The notes under the pieces are model-generated. The model ran no database searches. It was not told the origin of the DNA and was given only the letters and a program-made list of their open reading frames with translations. Position numbers and translations under genes: made by a program. Below are positions 21,941 to 31,441 of a stretch of DNA of 64,000 nt, piece after piece. How positions within the stretch are numbered: position 1 is the first letter of the stretch; the number at the start of each line of letters is the position of its first letter. This DNA is from Bacteroidaceae bacterium (GTDB lineage: Bacteria > Bacteroidota > Bacteroidia > Bacteroidales > Bacteroidaceae): NCBI GenBank assembly GCA_017507385.1, contig JAFWAX010000034.1:20678-84677 (forward strand). Direction: 5' to 3'.

Positions 21941-22021
21941 TAAGGTTTCCTGCGTGCTGAAGTATTCTTGGGCTGGCTATTTTACATCTTCGACATTCGG
22001 GAAACCTCATCCACTTCGGCA

Positions 22022-22069
22022 ACAAAAAATAAATACCCCTCGACTGTGACTTGTGTAGTCGAGGGGTAT
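22022..22069 (-). terminator. ettA terminator
   Basis: TACCCCTCGAC (22034-22044) and GTCGAGGGGTA (22058-22068) form an 11-bp perfect stem. On the minus strand it is followed by a T-rich tract, so it ends the nadE-ettA direction. Confidence 0.75.
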
Positions 22070-22110
22070 GCTTTATATGGATAGGCATCCTTTTTCAGTC
22101 AGCCTCGTCT

Positions 22111-23808
22111 TTATTCGTCCATGAGCTTGCGGTAGCGTATGCGCTTAGGCTCTTCAAGACCGAGACGCTTGGCCTTGTTGGCTTCGTAGTCTGTATAGGA
22201 GCCTTCGAAGTAGAAGATGTTGCCGTCGCCTTCGAATGCGAGGATGTGCGTACAGATTCGGTCGAGGAACCAGCGGTCGTGGCTGATGACAACGGCGCAT
22301 CCGGCAAAGGCTTCGAGACCTTCCTCGAGTGCGCGTAGCGTATTCACATCGATGTCGTTGGTTGGCTCGTCGAGCAGCAGCACGTTGCCTTCCTGCTTGA
22401 GCGCGATGGCGAGATGGAGGCGGTTGCGTTCGCCGCCAGAGAGCACGCCGCACTTCTTTTCCTGATCGGCGCCGCTGAAGTTGAATCGAGAGAGGTAAGC
22501 GCGCACGTTGATGTCGCGTCCGCCGATGCGGATAGTTTCGTTACCTCCGCTCACCACCTGATAGACACTCTTTTCAGGGTCGATATCCTTGTGCTGCTGA
22601 TCTACGTAGCTGAGCTTGACGGTTTCGCCCACCTCGAACGTGCCCGCATCAGCATTTTCTAAGCCCATGATGAGGCGGAAGAGGGTAGTCTTTCCTGCGC
22701 CGTTAGGACCAATGATGCCGACAATTCCGTTGGGAGGAAGGTTGAAGTTGAGGTCGGTGAAGAGTGTCTTCTCTCCGAAGGCTTTGGCAACGCCCTGCGC
22801 ATCAATCACCTTGTTGCCAAGGCGTGGGCCATTCGGAATGAAGATTTCCAGTTTCTCCTCCTTCTGCTTCTGCTCCTCGTTCAGCATTTTGTCGTATGAG
22901 TTCAGACGCGCCTTTCCCTTTGCCTGTCGTGCTTTGGGAGCCATGCGCACCCATTCCAGCTCGCGTTCGAGTGTCTTGCGGCGCTTTGAGGCGGTCTTTT
23001 CTTCTTGCTCCATGCGCTTGCTCTTCTGCTCGATCCATGAGGAGTAGTTGCCCTTCCAGGGGATGCCTTCGCCGCGGTCGAGCTCGAGTATCCACTCTGA
23101 CACGTCGTCGAGGAAGTAGCGGTCGTGGGTGACGGCTATGACTGTGCCCTCATACTGCTGCAGGTGCTGCTCGAGCCAGTCGATGGATTCGGCATCGAGG
23201 TGGTTGGTGGGCTCGTCGAGCAAGAGGACGTCTGGCTTCTGTAAAAGCAGCCGGCAAAGAGCAACACGGCGGCGTTCACCACCTGAGAGGTTCTTTACGC
23301 TCCAGTCGCTAGGAGGGCAGCGTAGGGCATCCATCGCGCGCTCAAGCTTAGAATCCATGTTCCAAGCATCGGTAGCATCGATGATGTCCTGCAATTCGGC
23401 CTGGCGAGTCATGAGTTTCTCCATCTTGTCTGGGTCTTCGTAGTATTCAGGAAGCCCGAACTTGTCGTTAATCTGGTCATATTCAGCAAGTGCGTCATAC
23501 ACGTGTTGCACTCCTTCCATCACGTTTTCCTTGACGATCTTTTCCTCGTTCAGCGGAGGTTCCTGTGGCAGATAGCCAACGGTATAGCCGGGGCTCCACA
23601 CCACTTCGCCCTGGAACTGCTGGTCGAGCCCAGCGATAATCTTCATCAGGGTGGATTTACCGGAACCATTCAAACCGATGATTCCGATTTTTGCTCCGTA
23701 GAAGAAACTGAGGTATATATTCTTTAATACTTGTTTTTGGTTCTGCTGTATGGTCTTGCTGACGCCAACCATCGAGAAGATTACTTTTTTGTCATCTACT
23801 GTTGCCAT
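22111..23808 (-). CDS. ettA: Energy-dependent translational throttle protein EttA (ABC-F)
   Basis: Ribosome-associated ABC-F ATPase that gates the first elongation step according to ATP/ADP. Two nucleotide-binding domains: the first with GLNGSGKST near residue 43 and LSGGERRRVAL; the second with GPNGAGKTT near residue 355 and LSGGERNRLHLA. They are joined by the inter-domain linker that enters the E site (roughly 250-310). The 565 residues and C-terminal RIRYRKLMDE fit EttA. It has no membrane segment. It starts 38 bp after nadE, so the two may be co-transcribed. Confidence 0.95.
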   Translation of the reverse strand: MATVDDKKVIFSMVGVSKTIQQNQKQVLKNIYLSFFYGAKIGIIGLNGSGKSTLMKIIAGLDQQFQGEVVWSPGYTVGYLPQEPPLNEEKIVKENVMEGVQHVYDALAEYDQINDKFGLPEYYEDPDKMEKLMTRQAELQDIIDATDAWNMDSKLERAMDALRCPPSDWSVKNLSGGERRRVALCRLLLQKPDVLLLDEPTNHLDAESIDWLEQHLQQYEGTVIAVTHDRYFLDDVSEWILELDRGEGIPWKGNYSSWIEQKSKRMEQEEKTASKRRKTLERELEWVRMAPKARQAKGKARLNSYDKMLNEEQKQKEEKLEIFIPNGPRLGNKVIDAQGVAKAFGEKTLFTDLNFNLPPNGIVGIIGPNGAGKTTLFRLIMGLENADAGTFEVGETVKLSYVDQQHKDIDPEKSVYQVVSGGNETIRIGGRDINVRAYLSRFNFSGADQEKKCGVLSGGERNRLHLAIALKQEGNVLLLDEPTNDIDVNTLRALEEGLEAFAGCAVVISHDRWFLDRICTHILAFEGDGNIFYFEGSYTDYEANKAKRLGLEEPKRIRYRKLMDE

Positions 23809-23846
23809 TGTATGTAATTGGTTTTGTTGTTAATATGCTTGTCCAC

Positions 23847-25817
23847 TTAATATGCCGATTCATTTTCAAAGTCGGCCAGCCAGTCGGAACTGCTTGCATC
23901 GCTCGGCATCCGCCAGTCGCTGCGTGGCGAGAGGGACAGGGTGCCCACTTTCGGCCCGTCGGGGAGGCAGCTGCGCTTGAACTGCTGGGAGAAGAAGCGT
24001 CTGCAGAAAGTCTTGAGCCACTTCTGTATGGTTTCCTTATCATAGATACCTACTTCCATCGCGCTTTCAATAGGCTTGGCTGGAGTAATGAAGGCTTGCT
24101 GTGCAAGGAAATAGATTTTAGAAGGGCTGAATCCTTTGCGAAGGAAGTAGTAGAGGAAGAAATCGTGCAGTTCATAAGGTCCGACTAAATCCTCAGTCTT
24201 CTGTTTGATGTTTCCGTTCTCGTCGGCAGGGATGAGCTCTGGCGAAATAGGCGTGTCGATGATGTCGAGTAGCGTGGCTTTCGATTTTTCGTCCACCTGA
24301 GTCATTGCCACCCATTTGACGATGTGCTTTATGAAAGTCTTGGGAACAGAGGCATTGACGCCATAGTTCGACATGTGGTCACCGTTGTAGGTGGCCCATC
24401 CGAGTGCCAGCTCGCTGAGGTCGCCTGTACCGACAACGAAACCGTTGTACTGGTTGGCAACATCCATGAGAATCTGGGTGCGCTCGCGCGCCTGTCCGTT
24501 TTCGTAGGTGACATCATGCACGTTGATGTCGTGGTTGATATCCTTGAAATGCTGTATGCAGGCATCCTTTATGCTGATCTCTTTGATGGTGATGCCAAGC
24601 GACTCCATCAGGCTCACGGCGTTGTTGTATGTGCGGTCTGTCGTACCGAAGCCGGGCATGGTGATGCCTATGATGTCTTTGCGTGAACGTTTGAGCATGT
24701 CCATCGTCTTGACGCATACGAGCAAGGCTAAAGTGGAGTCGAGTCCACCGCTAATTCCCACGATGATGCTTTGGGCATGAGTGTGGACGATTCGCTTTGC
24801 CAGTCCTTCTGTCTGAATGGAGAAGGTTTCTTCACATCGTTCGTTCAGGCGGATGGACGGAACGAATGGGTGAGGATGGACAGAGCGTGTGAGTCTGAAG
24901 TTGTTGGTGTGTGTTATGGCTTGACATTGTATGTTTGTATGGGTGCAGGAGTTTTGCCATCGGATGTTTTCGGAAAAAACGGTGTTTCCATATCGTTCGT
25001 GACGCAGAAACTCTGTGTCAATTTCAGAAATAATCAATTGCTCATCTAAGGAAAAACGTTGGCTTTGAGCAATAAGCGCTCCATTTTCGTAGATGAAAGC
25101 ATTTCCTGCAAAAACAGCATCCTGAGTAGATTCTCCGAAGCCGCAGGAACTATACACATAGCCTGCTAAACAACGAGCACTTTGTTGGCTGATGAGCGAT
25201 TGCAGATATTGGTGTTTGCTGATTTGTTCGTTGGATGCACTTAGATTGAAGATGATTTCAGCACCTTTTAGTGCCAGATTGCAACTGGGAGGGATTGGTG
25301 CCCAAAGGTCTTCGCCTATTTCTATTCCAAATGTGGCGCTGGATGTGTGGAAAATCAGATTTGAGCCAAATGGAACCGTCTGGGCACAAAGATTGATTGT
25401 GGAATCATCAATTGCCGATGGTGTGGAGAACCAGCGCTGTTCGTTGAAATCTTGATGGTTTGGCAAGTAAGTTTTGGGTACAACACCAAGGATTTTTCCT
25501 GCTTGTAGGGCAACTGCGCAATTCATCAGGAGCGCCCCCTTTGCGATAGGCATACCGATAATGACGATAATCTTCCGAGAGCGAGTGAAGTCAATGAGTT
25601 TTGAAAGACTCTTTTCACACTGTTGAAGGAGCATTTGCTGGCCGAAAAGGTCTTGGCATGTATATCCACAAATACACAGTTCGGGAAATACTATGATTTC
25701 AGTATTTTCCTCTTCTGCCCGATTAATCAGATTTTCAATCTGTTGGGTGTTATATGTGCAGTCTGCCACTTTCAGAGAAGGAATAGCTGCTGCCACTTTT
25801 GCAAAACCATAATTCAT
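23847..25817 (-). CDS. nadE: NAD+ synthase (glutamine-type architecture) with the glutaminase Cys replaced by Gly
   Basis: Final step of NAD synthesis: amidation of deamido-NAD. The N-terminal nitrilase-fold glutaminase is followed by an ATP-pyrophosphatase synthetase domain with the P-loop SGGLDST. The start at 25817 (MNYGFAKV) fits the family; an in-frame ATG 54 bp upstream adds no recognisable sequence. Of the glutaminase triad, Glu46 (VFPELC) and Lys115 (VVPKTY) are present, but the nucleophile site reads EIGEDLW, with Gly168 (GGC, 25314-25316) where the family has Cys (ICEDLW). This predicts loss of glutamine use and dependence on free ammonia, unless it is a sequencing error. 656 residues. 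Confidence 0.93.
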   Translation of the reverse strand: MNYGFAKVAAAIPSLKVADCTYNTQQIENLINRAEEENTEIIVFPELCICGYTCQDLFGQQMLLQQCEKSLSKLIDFTRSRKIIVIIGMPIAKGALLMNCAVALQAGKILGVVPKTYLPNHQDFNEQRWFSTPSAIDDSTINLCAQTVPFGSNLIFHTSSATFGIEIGEDLWAPIPPSCNLALKGAEIIFNLSASNEQISKHQYLQSLISQQSARCLAGYVYSSCGFGESTQDAVFAGNAFIYENGALIAQSQRFSLDEQLIISEIDTEFLRHERYGNTVFSENIRWQNSCTHTNIQCQAITHTNNFRLTRSVHPHPFVPSIRLNERCEETFSIQTEGLAKRIVHTHAQSIIVGISGGLDSTLALLVCVKTMDMLKRSRKDIIGITMPGFGTTDRTYNNAVSLMESLGITIKEISIKDACIQHFKDINHDINVHDVTYENGQARERTQILMDVANQYNGFVVGTGDLSELALGWATYNGDHMSNYGVNASVPKTFIKHIVKWVAMTQVDEKSKATLLDIIDTPISPELIPADENGNIKQKTEDLVGPYELHDFFLYYFLRKGFSPSKIYFLAQQAFITPAKPIESAMEVGIYDKETIQKWLKTFCRRFFSQQFKRSCLPDGPKVGTLSLSPRSDWRMPSDASSSDWLADFENESAY

Positions 25818-25872
25818 AATTATTTTGACCGTATTATAATATATGTGTAAAACTTTTCCATATTGATGCATC

Positions 25873-25941
25873 GCACCCCTCGACTTGGGATTCCCGTACC
25901 CCTCGGGTCTGCTGAAGCGTACTCGAGGGGTACGGTATGAT
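25873..25941. repeat. 23-bp-phased repeat array (locus 3)
   Basis: Three 23-bp units start at 25873 (GCACCCCTCGA), 25896 (GTACCCCTCGG) and 25919 (GTACTCGAGGGGTAC). CCCCTCGA of unit 1 and TCGAGGGG of unit 3 are complementary, so a hairpin can form. It lies between the nadE start and the end of the GH2 gene and may double as the GH43-GH2 operon terminator. Confidence 0.78.
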
Positions 25942-25954
25942 GGGTTCGACTTGA

Positions 25955-28477
25955 CTATAGGGCATTCACGGTGGTTGTTGCAGGTTTCAAACCTTTGCCA
26001 TGCACCTTTACTGTTGCTTTGCCTGTTTTGCCATTGCTTTGAATGCCTATGACAAGTTGCCCGTGAAAGACTTTCATGGTTGGCTTCGTGAAAACCTCTG
26101 TACTTGTAGCATCACCGTTGCAAATTCCTTTGAATGTGGCAGCTCCTGTTACGCTGACTGTGATTTGTTGGTCTGCGTCAGGCACGAGGTTACCTTCTTT
26201 GTCAAGTATGTTGACTGTGATGAAGGTCATATCCTCTCCATCTGCCTTTAGGTCTTTGATGGAAGTTCCAAGGTCTCCTGTCAGCAGAATCGCTGATGCT
26301 GCGCCTGCCGTCTTGACGCTCTTGTAGCCAGCCTCTTTGCCTTCGTCGTCAAAAACAACAACTTTCAGTTCTCCTGGTTCGTATTTTACATTGTTCCATC
26401 GGAGACGATAGCGGTCGATGGCAGGGTCGCTGACATCGGTTATTCTTCCGTCCTTACCACCGCCTCTCTTCACGTCTGTCCTCTTCGTGATTTTTCCTTG
26501 CGACTTACCATTGACGAAGAGTTCGGCCGTAGGGTAGTTGGTATAGCAATAGACGGGTGTCACTTCGCCTTCGCGGCCGGGGAATGTCCAATGGGGTAGC
26601 AGATGAATGGTTTCTTCTTCCTTGTTCCAATGTGAACGATAGAGATAATACCTGTCTTTTGGCAATCCTGCAAGGTCGAAGATGCCAAAGTAAGAAGAGC
26701 GGCTGGGCCAGTATTCATCGTATGGAGTGGGCTCGCCCAGATAGTCGAAGCCTGTCCAAACAAATTCGCCAATCACCCATGGCTCATCCTCTTGCAGCAG
26801 CCAGTCTTCTTCGGGAACGTTCGACCACCAGCAGGCCTCCATGTCGTAGCTGGAGCATTGACCATCATCGTACGCTTTACCGTCAGCACGCTGGACGGGG
26901 AACTTATATACGCCCCGCGAAGAGACAGTTGATGCTGTTTCGCTGCCGAGAATGAATCCGTGTCGCAACTTTTCGTAGGCTGCATGATAGCGATGTGTTC
27001 GGTAGTTGATGCCTGGAATGTCGAGCACTTGGGCATAACCCGTTGCGATGGCATTGTCTATGCGGTCCATGCCAGCTGTGATGGGGCGTGTCTGGTCAAT
27101 TTTTCGGATGAAGTCCTGCATCTCGCGTGTCATTCTGTTGCCATCCTTTGAACCTTGTTCTGGGATTTCGTTGCCGATAGACCACATGACGATAGATGGG
27201 TGCAGACGATGGGCATAAATGAGGTTCAGAATGTCTCGTTTCCACCAATCCTTATAGAAGCGCGCATAGCCATTCTTGCATTTGGGATAAATCCACATGT
27301 CAAAGCTTTCAGCCATCACCATCATGCCAAGTGAATCACAAACATCCATCTGCATCTGGCTCGGCATATTATGGGCAGTTCGGATGGCATCGCATCCCAT
27401 GCTCTTCAGCAGCTCTATTTGGCGTATGAGAGCAGCCTTGTTGACTGCCGCGCCAATCATGCCAAGGTCGTGGTGAAGGCATATGCCTTTGAATTTCCTG
27501 CTTACGCCGTTCAGCATGAATCCACCTTCTTCATGCACCTCAATCGTTCTTATACCATATTTTACAGTCTTTGAGTCAAGTACTCTTCCTTTGCCTCCAT
27601 CAGCAATGATGCTGACGGTAAGTTCATAGAGCTTAGGGGTTTCTGGTGACCAGTATTCCACATTATCCATCGTCAATTCAGCTATAGCCGAGGCTTCGCC
27701 TGAAATGTCTGTAGATGTGGGAGATACGTTTATCGTGCGATTGTTGGTGGAGAAGCGGATGACGTTGTTGTCGAAATTCCCATTCAGGGATGCTGACAAT
27801 TTTATGGTGGCTGTCTTTTCAGCCTTGTTCAATCTTTCCGTCTCTACGTTGATGCCCCATTCCGATAGGTGGCAGTCGCTTGTTGTGATAAGTGTGACGG
27901 GCCTAAAAAGACCAGCTCCGGGATACCATCGGCTGCTTTCTTCCACATTCTGAAGGCGAACGGCCAGCGTGTTGGCAGAGCCATCCTTGTGGATGTATGG
28001 GGTGACATCCACAAGGAATGGAGTATAGCCATATTTCCATTCTCCAGCTTTCTTCCCATTTACATAAACTTCTGGTTCTGACATTGCTCCATCGAAGTTG
28101 AGAATTGCTCGAGAGTAGTCTTTTCCTACTGTGAAGGTGGTACGATACCATCCTTGGCCAACCCACGGCAGGGAACCGCTGCGTCCTGTTTTTTCTGTTG
28201 CTTCTTTCTCTCCATTCTGCTCAATAGCAACAACTTGTTTGTCGATGTCCTTGTTGAAAGGTCCGCTAATGGCCCAGTCGTGAGGAACTTGGACTGTTTG
28301 CCATTTGTTGTCGTTGTAAGAATTTTGAGCAGGGGTATATGTGTCAAGTCCTTCAGCACGGGAGAATTTCCAGCCTTCTCGCAAGACTGTTTCTTGCCGT
28401 TGAGCTTGCACAGCAATGGTTGTTGCTGCCATGCAGAAGAATTGTATCCACTTGAGAATGTTTCGGTTGATGGCCAT
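25955..28477 (-). CDS. Secreted GH2 beta-galactosidase-like glycoside hydrolase
   Basis: An 840-residue exported enzyme (signal peptide ending TIAVQAQ near residue 25). GH2 sugar-binding and Ig-like domains (to about residue 310) precede the TIM barrel. The acid/base Glu lies in MWSIGNEIPEQ near residue 437 and the nucleophile Glu in WVIGEFVWTGFDY near residue 570. C-terminal DUF4982-like and Ig-like domains follow (about 630-840). It probably removes beta-linked galactose or a related sugar from plant or host glycans in the periplasm; the precise substrate cannot be read off. It is 15 bp downstream of a GH43 gene, in one operon. Confidence 0.9.
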   Translation of the reverse strand: MAINRNILKWIQFFCMAATTIAVQAQRQETVLREGWKFSRAEGLDTYTPAQNSYNDNKWQTVQVPHDWAISGPFNKDIDKQVVAIEQNGEKEATEKTGRSGSLPWVGQGWYRTTFTVGKDYSRAILNFDGAMSEPEVYVNGKKAGEWKYGYTPFLVDVTPYIHKDGSANTLAVRLQNVEESSRWYPGAGLFRPVTLITTSDCHLSEWGINVETERLNKAEKTATIKLSASLNGNFDNNVIRFSTNNRTINVSPTSTDISGEASAIAELTMDNVEYWSPETPKLYELTVSIIADGGKGRVLDSKTVKYGIRTIEVHEEGGFMLNGVSRKFKGICLHHDLGMIGAAVNKAALIRQIELLKSMGCDAIRTAHNMPSQMQMDVCDSLGMMVMAESFDMWIYPKCKNGYARFYKDWWKRDILNLIYAHRLHPSIVMWSIGNEIPEQGSKDGNRMTREMQDFIRKIDQTRPITAGMDRIDNAIATGYAQVLDIPGINYRTHRYHAAYEKLRHGFILGSETASTVSSRGVYKFPVQRADGKAYDDGQCSSYDMEACWWSNVPEEDWLLQEDEPWVIGEFVWTGFDYLGEPTPYDEYWPSRSSYFGIFDLAGLPKDRYYLYRSHWNKEEETIHLLPHWTFPGREGEVTPVYCYTNYPTAELFVNGKSQGKITKRTDVKRGGGKDGRITDVSDPAIDRYRLRWNNVKYEPGELKVVVFDDEGKEAGYKSVKTAGAASAILLTGDLGTSIKDLKADGEDMTFITVNILDKEGNLVPDADQQITVSVTGAATFKGICNGDATSTEVFTKPTMKVFHGQLVIGIQSNGKTGKATVKVHGKGLKPATTTVNAL

Positions 28478-28492
28478 AGAGAATCAATAAAA

Positions 28493-31357
28493 CTATTTTT
28501 CAGACTTTTCGTAGATGATGTAATCACTCAGTTTTACCCATGAAGATTTCTCTGAATAAGTGGTTTGATATGCACCAATATTGAGAGTCGGAGCACTTAC
28601 TTCAATAGGTGAACCTGGCATGTTATTCCATGTCTTTCCATCTTTACTGCTTCGAGCAAACAGCTGATTTCCACGGCGTTCAAACTGAATGAACGGGTCA
28701 TAGTTATATCCCTTATAGTTAGGATATTGTGGACGTCCTCTTCTGCTTAAAACCGTAAGCATGTTGCCACAATTGTATAGTGGGAATGCTCCTAACTGAT
28801 AGTATGTACCATTGTTTTCGATGAGAATTCCACCCTCGTTGAATCCTGTGACATTGCGGTTCTTTAGTCCTTCCATATCTGCAACTGTTGCCATGACAAC
28901 GAAATCTCCTGTTACTTCGTGGTACATTTCTCCGCCATTTTCGAGTGGGTCATCATTGAAGTTTGCAGTATTTGTAGATAATGTGAATTCTTCTTTCTTT
29001 TCAAAAGTGGGTTTCATGTCGGGAGAGAGTACAAATTTGCTGTCTGGGTCAATTTCCTCAAAATCGTCATCACCAAGAGATGGAGTGTCGAATTTGTTAG
29101 TGAAATCGTATAGCTTTTCGATGTCTTCCGCAGAAATTGATGTTGGAATAATCATGATAGAATTGATATATCCCATGAAGTTGTTTGTTCCTGCTGCATC
29201 AGCACCGATGGTGATTCGACCTTCTGGACGAATCATGAGAAAGTTGTTTTTCTCTTTCAGCAGTTTACCGTTGAGATATACCTTCTCCATCCATCCGTCG
29301 AATGTAATGGTCCAGAATTGCCATTTCCCTTCACCTTCTTGGATGTCACGTGGAGCGCCACTGCTCTCAAATGAGCCATTATGGTTGATGAGTCCAGTAG
29401 AAGGGTCTGTTCCTAAACGGAATTCAGTATTAGCGAGGTCTGCGCGTGATGATGACAGCGAAGTGACAGTAGAGATGGGACCAACCTTAGTGCTTAGCAC
29501 CCAAGCCGAAATGGTATAAGGAGAATTATAGCGGAAGTTCTTTGGAAGTGGGATGTTGCTGCTCAGGCTTTGTGTTCCGTTGAAGAACATTCCCCATTTG
29601 CCATCTTTCACTCGCATGCGTATAGGTTTGTTAGCCTTGAATGTGACGGCGTTTTCTTTGTCTCTGCTAAGTGTGTTAATTTCAGTAACATCAAATGGCT
29701 TTTCTGCATTCTGTGCTATGAGGTCAGCGCTAACAATAATATATGGTGATTGAGAAGCTCTTTCTTGTGCTTCAATATCTTTCTTATGCATACCAGGATA
29801 AGCATCGTTGCTTTCTGCTGTAATGACAGGGAGTTCTGGTGCTTTCTTCCATACTTTCACATTCCAAATGGCTGGCATATGGCCGTTTTTCTGGGTGTCG
29901 AGAATAGTGATGCGTATGTAGCGTGCTTTAACCGATTTTTTGTCAATCATAGGAGACCCCTGCATGGTGTTCTCTGTGCGGTCAGCATAGATTGTCCATG
30001 ATGCAGCGTCAGTAGATGTTTCTATCTTGTACTGATAGAAGAAGGTTGGATATTCGAACTGAGTCCATATCTCGTTGAATTTCTGTACTTTCCCAAGGTC
30101 AATCTGAATCCATTCTTCTTTGCTTTGCTGTGCATTTGTTCCCCAGTTTGTATGACGTGCCTTCCAGAGTGTGGCGTTGTTGTCATCCACAGCATATTCT
30201 GGTTTGAACCAATCGTCATAATAAGAGGAAACGGTTACTTTTGCCCCAAGTGCCAAATTCTTGTTTTTTGAGTCTTTGAACACATCTACATTCAACGCAT
30301 TGTGAGTTGGAGTGATAGGGTTGATATTGCCCTGCTCGTCAAATGTTATCTCGTCAATACAGATTTGGCGGTTGAATCCATGGACAGATTTGGGGTTGTT
30401 GTGTCGGTGATAGACAATGTAGTATTTCCCATCTTTTTCCAGAACAGAATGATGACCAGGTCCATGTACGGTTTCGTCTTCGTTGGTGGTAAGAATCTCT
30501 CCTTTATATTCAAAAGGTCCCATTGGACCAACGGCCGATGTTGCATATTGAACTCTGTAAGTGTCTGTATGGCAACTTCCTGACGAGTAAGTGAAATAAT
30601 AGATTCCATTACGCTTGAAAATGAATGGAGCCTCGAAGATGTCTTTCAGTTCTGTATTTGGAATGAGTCTTTTTTCTGTGAAGAATTCATCGGCAGCAAT
30701 AGGGAATGGACGATTTTCGTTCCATCGTCTTGCATCCTTCGTCACATTTTCAGCAAGAGAGTTGAGGTCAAAGTCACCATCTTTCAACTTTGCCACACCG
30801 CAGCCAAATCCGTCATAAATTCCCCAGGTGGTAAAGTAAAGATATTGGCTTTTATCCTCATCTTCAAACAACATAGGGTCAAGTGTAATGACATTGTGGA
30901 TATATCGGTCTGGAACCATCACAGCGTCTTCTTTTCCGAGAATGTTTTTCCATGGTCCTACAGGAGAATCGCTTTCGCCAATATTTATATTGCATGGCTC
31001 GCAATAGTAGTAACGATATTTCCCATTGGGTTGCTGCACAACCTCGGGAGCCCACACCACTTCTGTTGTTGGCCAGTTCATGACAAAGTTTTTCCAGTTG
31101 ACGAAATCCTTGCTCACCCACACCTGTGCAGGGCCATATCCGTTTCCTGTTCCGTCTGTTGTTGCATATAAGTAATAAGTGTCTCCAAATTTACGGATTG
31201 TTGGATCTGCAAAATATCCAGGAATGAATGGATTCATGTTGCTTGGAGCATTCCATGCTGTACCTGCTACAGGCGATGGCGTATATTCTCTCCGTACTCG
31301 CTGTGCGGAAAGTGTTGCTGATACGAGAATTAGTAAAGGTAAGATAATTTTTTTCAT
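28493..31357 (-). CDS. Secreted multidomain GH43 glycoside hydrolase
   Basis: A 954-residue exported enzyme with signal peptide KKIILPLLILVSATLSAQ. An N-terminal GH43 five-bladed propeller (residues about 30-360) shows the catalytic base in PGYFADPTIRKFGDTYYLY and the acid-side region EAPFIFKRNGIYYFTYSSG. Next come an F5/8 type C (discoidin) domain (about 375-505), a LamG-like domain (about 610-760), and a C-terminal beta-sandwich seen in GH43 enzymes (about 790-950). The family acts on arabinose or xylose side chains, so together with the GH2 it suggests pectin, arabinogalactan or xylan work. The ATG at 31357 gives a clean signal peptide. Confidence 0.9.
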   Translation of the reverse strand: MKKIILPLLILVSATLSAQRVRREYTPSPVAGTAWNAPSNMNPFIPGYFADPTIRKFGDTYYLYATTDGTGNGYGPAQVWVSKDFVNWKNFVMNWPTTEVVWAPEVVQQPNGKYRYYYCEPCNINIGESDSPVGPWKNILGKEDAVMVPDRYIHNVITLDPMLFEDEDKSQYLYFTTWGIYDGFGCGVAKLKDGDFDLNSLAENVTKDARRWNENRPFPIAADEFFTEKRLIPNTELKDIFEAPFIFKRNGIYYFTYSSGSCHTDTYRVQYATSAVGPMGPFEYKGEILTTNEDETVHGPGHHSVLEKDGKYYIVYHRHNNPKSVHGFNRQICIDEITFDEQGNINPITPTHNALNVDVFKDSKNKNLALGAKVTVSSYYDDWFKPEYAVDDNNATLWKARHTNWGTNAQQSKEEWIQIDLGKVQKFNEIWTQFEYPTFFYQYKIETSTDAASWTIYADRTENTMQGSPMIDKKSVKARYIRITILDTQKNGHMPAIWNVKVWKKAPELPVITAESNDAYPGMHKKDIEAQERASQSPYIIVSADLIAQNAEKPFDVTEINTLSRDKENAVTFKANKPIRMRVKDGKWGMFFNGTQSLSSNIPLPKNFRYNSPYTISAWVLSTKVGPISTVTSLSSSRADLANTEFRLGTDPSTGLINHNGSFESSGAPRDIQEGEGKWQFWTITFDGWMEKVYLNGKLLKEKNNFLMIRPEGRITIGADAAGTNNFMGYINSIMIIPTSISAEDIEKLYDFTNKFDTPSLGDDDFEEIDPDSKFVLSPDMKPTFEKKEEFTLSTNTANFNDDPLENGGEMYHEVTGDFVVMATVADMEGLKNRNVTGFNEGGILIENNGTYYQLGAFPLYNCGNMLTVLSRRGRPQYPNYKGYNYDPFIQFERRGNQLFARSSKDGKTWNNMPGSPIEVSAPTLNIGAYQTTYSEKSSWVKLSDYIIYEKSEK

Positions 31358-31441
31358 AATTTTTATATTAGTTAATCTGAACAAATTTCTTGTTTTGGTG
31401 AAAGTCCTTTTTGTTATGTTTTTGCCTATCCACGAGGGTAC

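Noticed and set aside
22034..22068. The CCCCTCGAC hairpin after ettA as another 23-bp array
   Set aside because: Only one stem-loop with a T tract; no three-unit 23-bp phasing, so it is called a terminator.
28812..29519. A 235-codon frame on the plus strand opposite the GH43 gene
   Set aside because: It is antisense to a well-supported multidomain enzyme, Ser-rich from codon mirroring, and has no promoter or domain.
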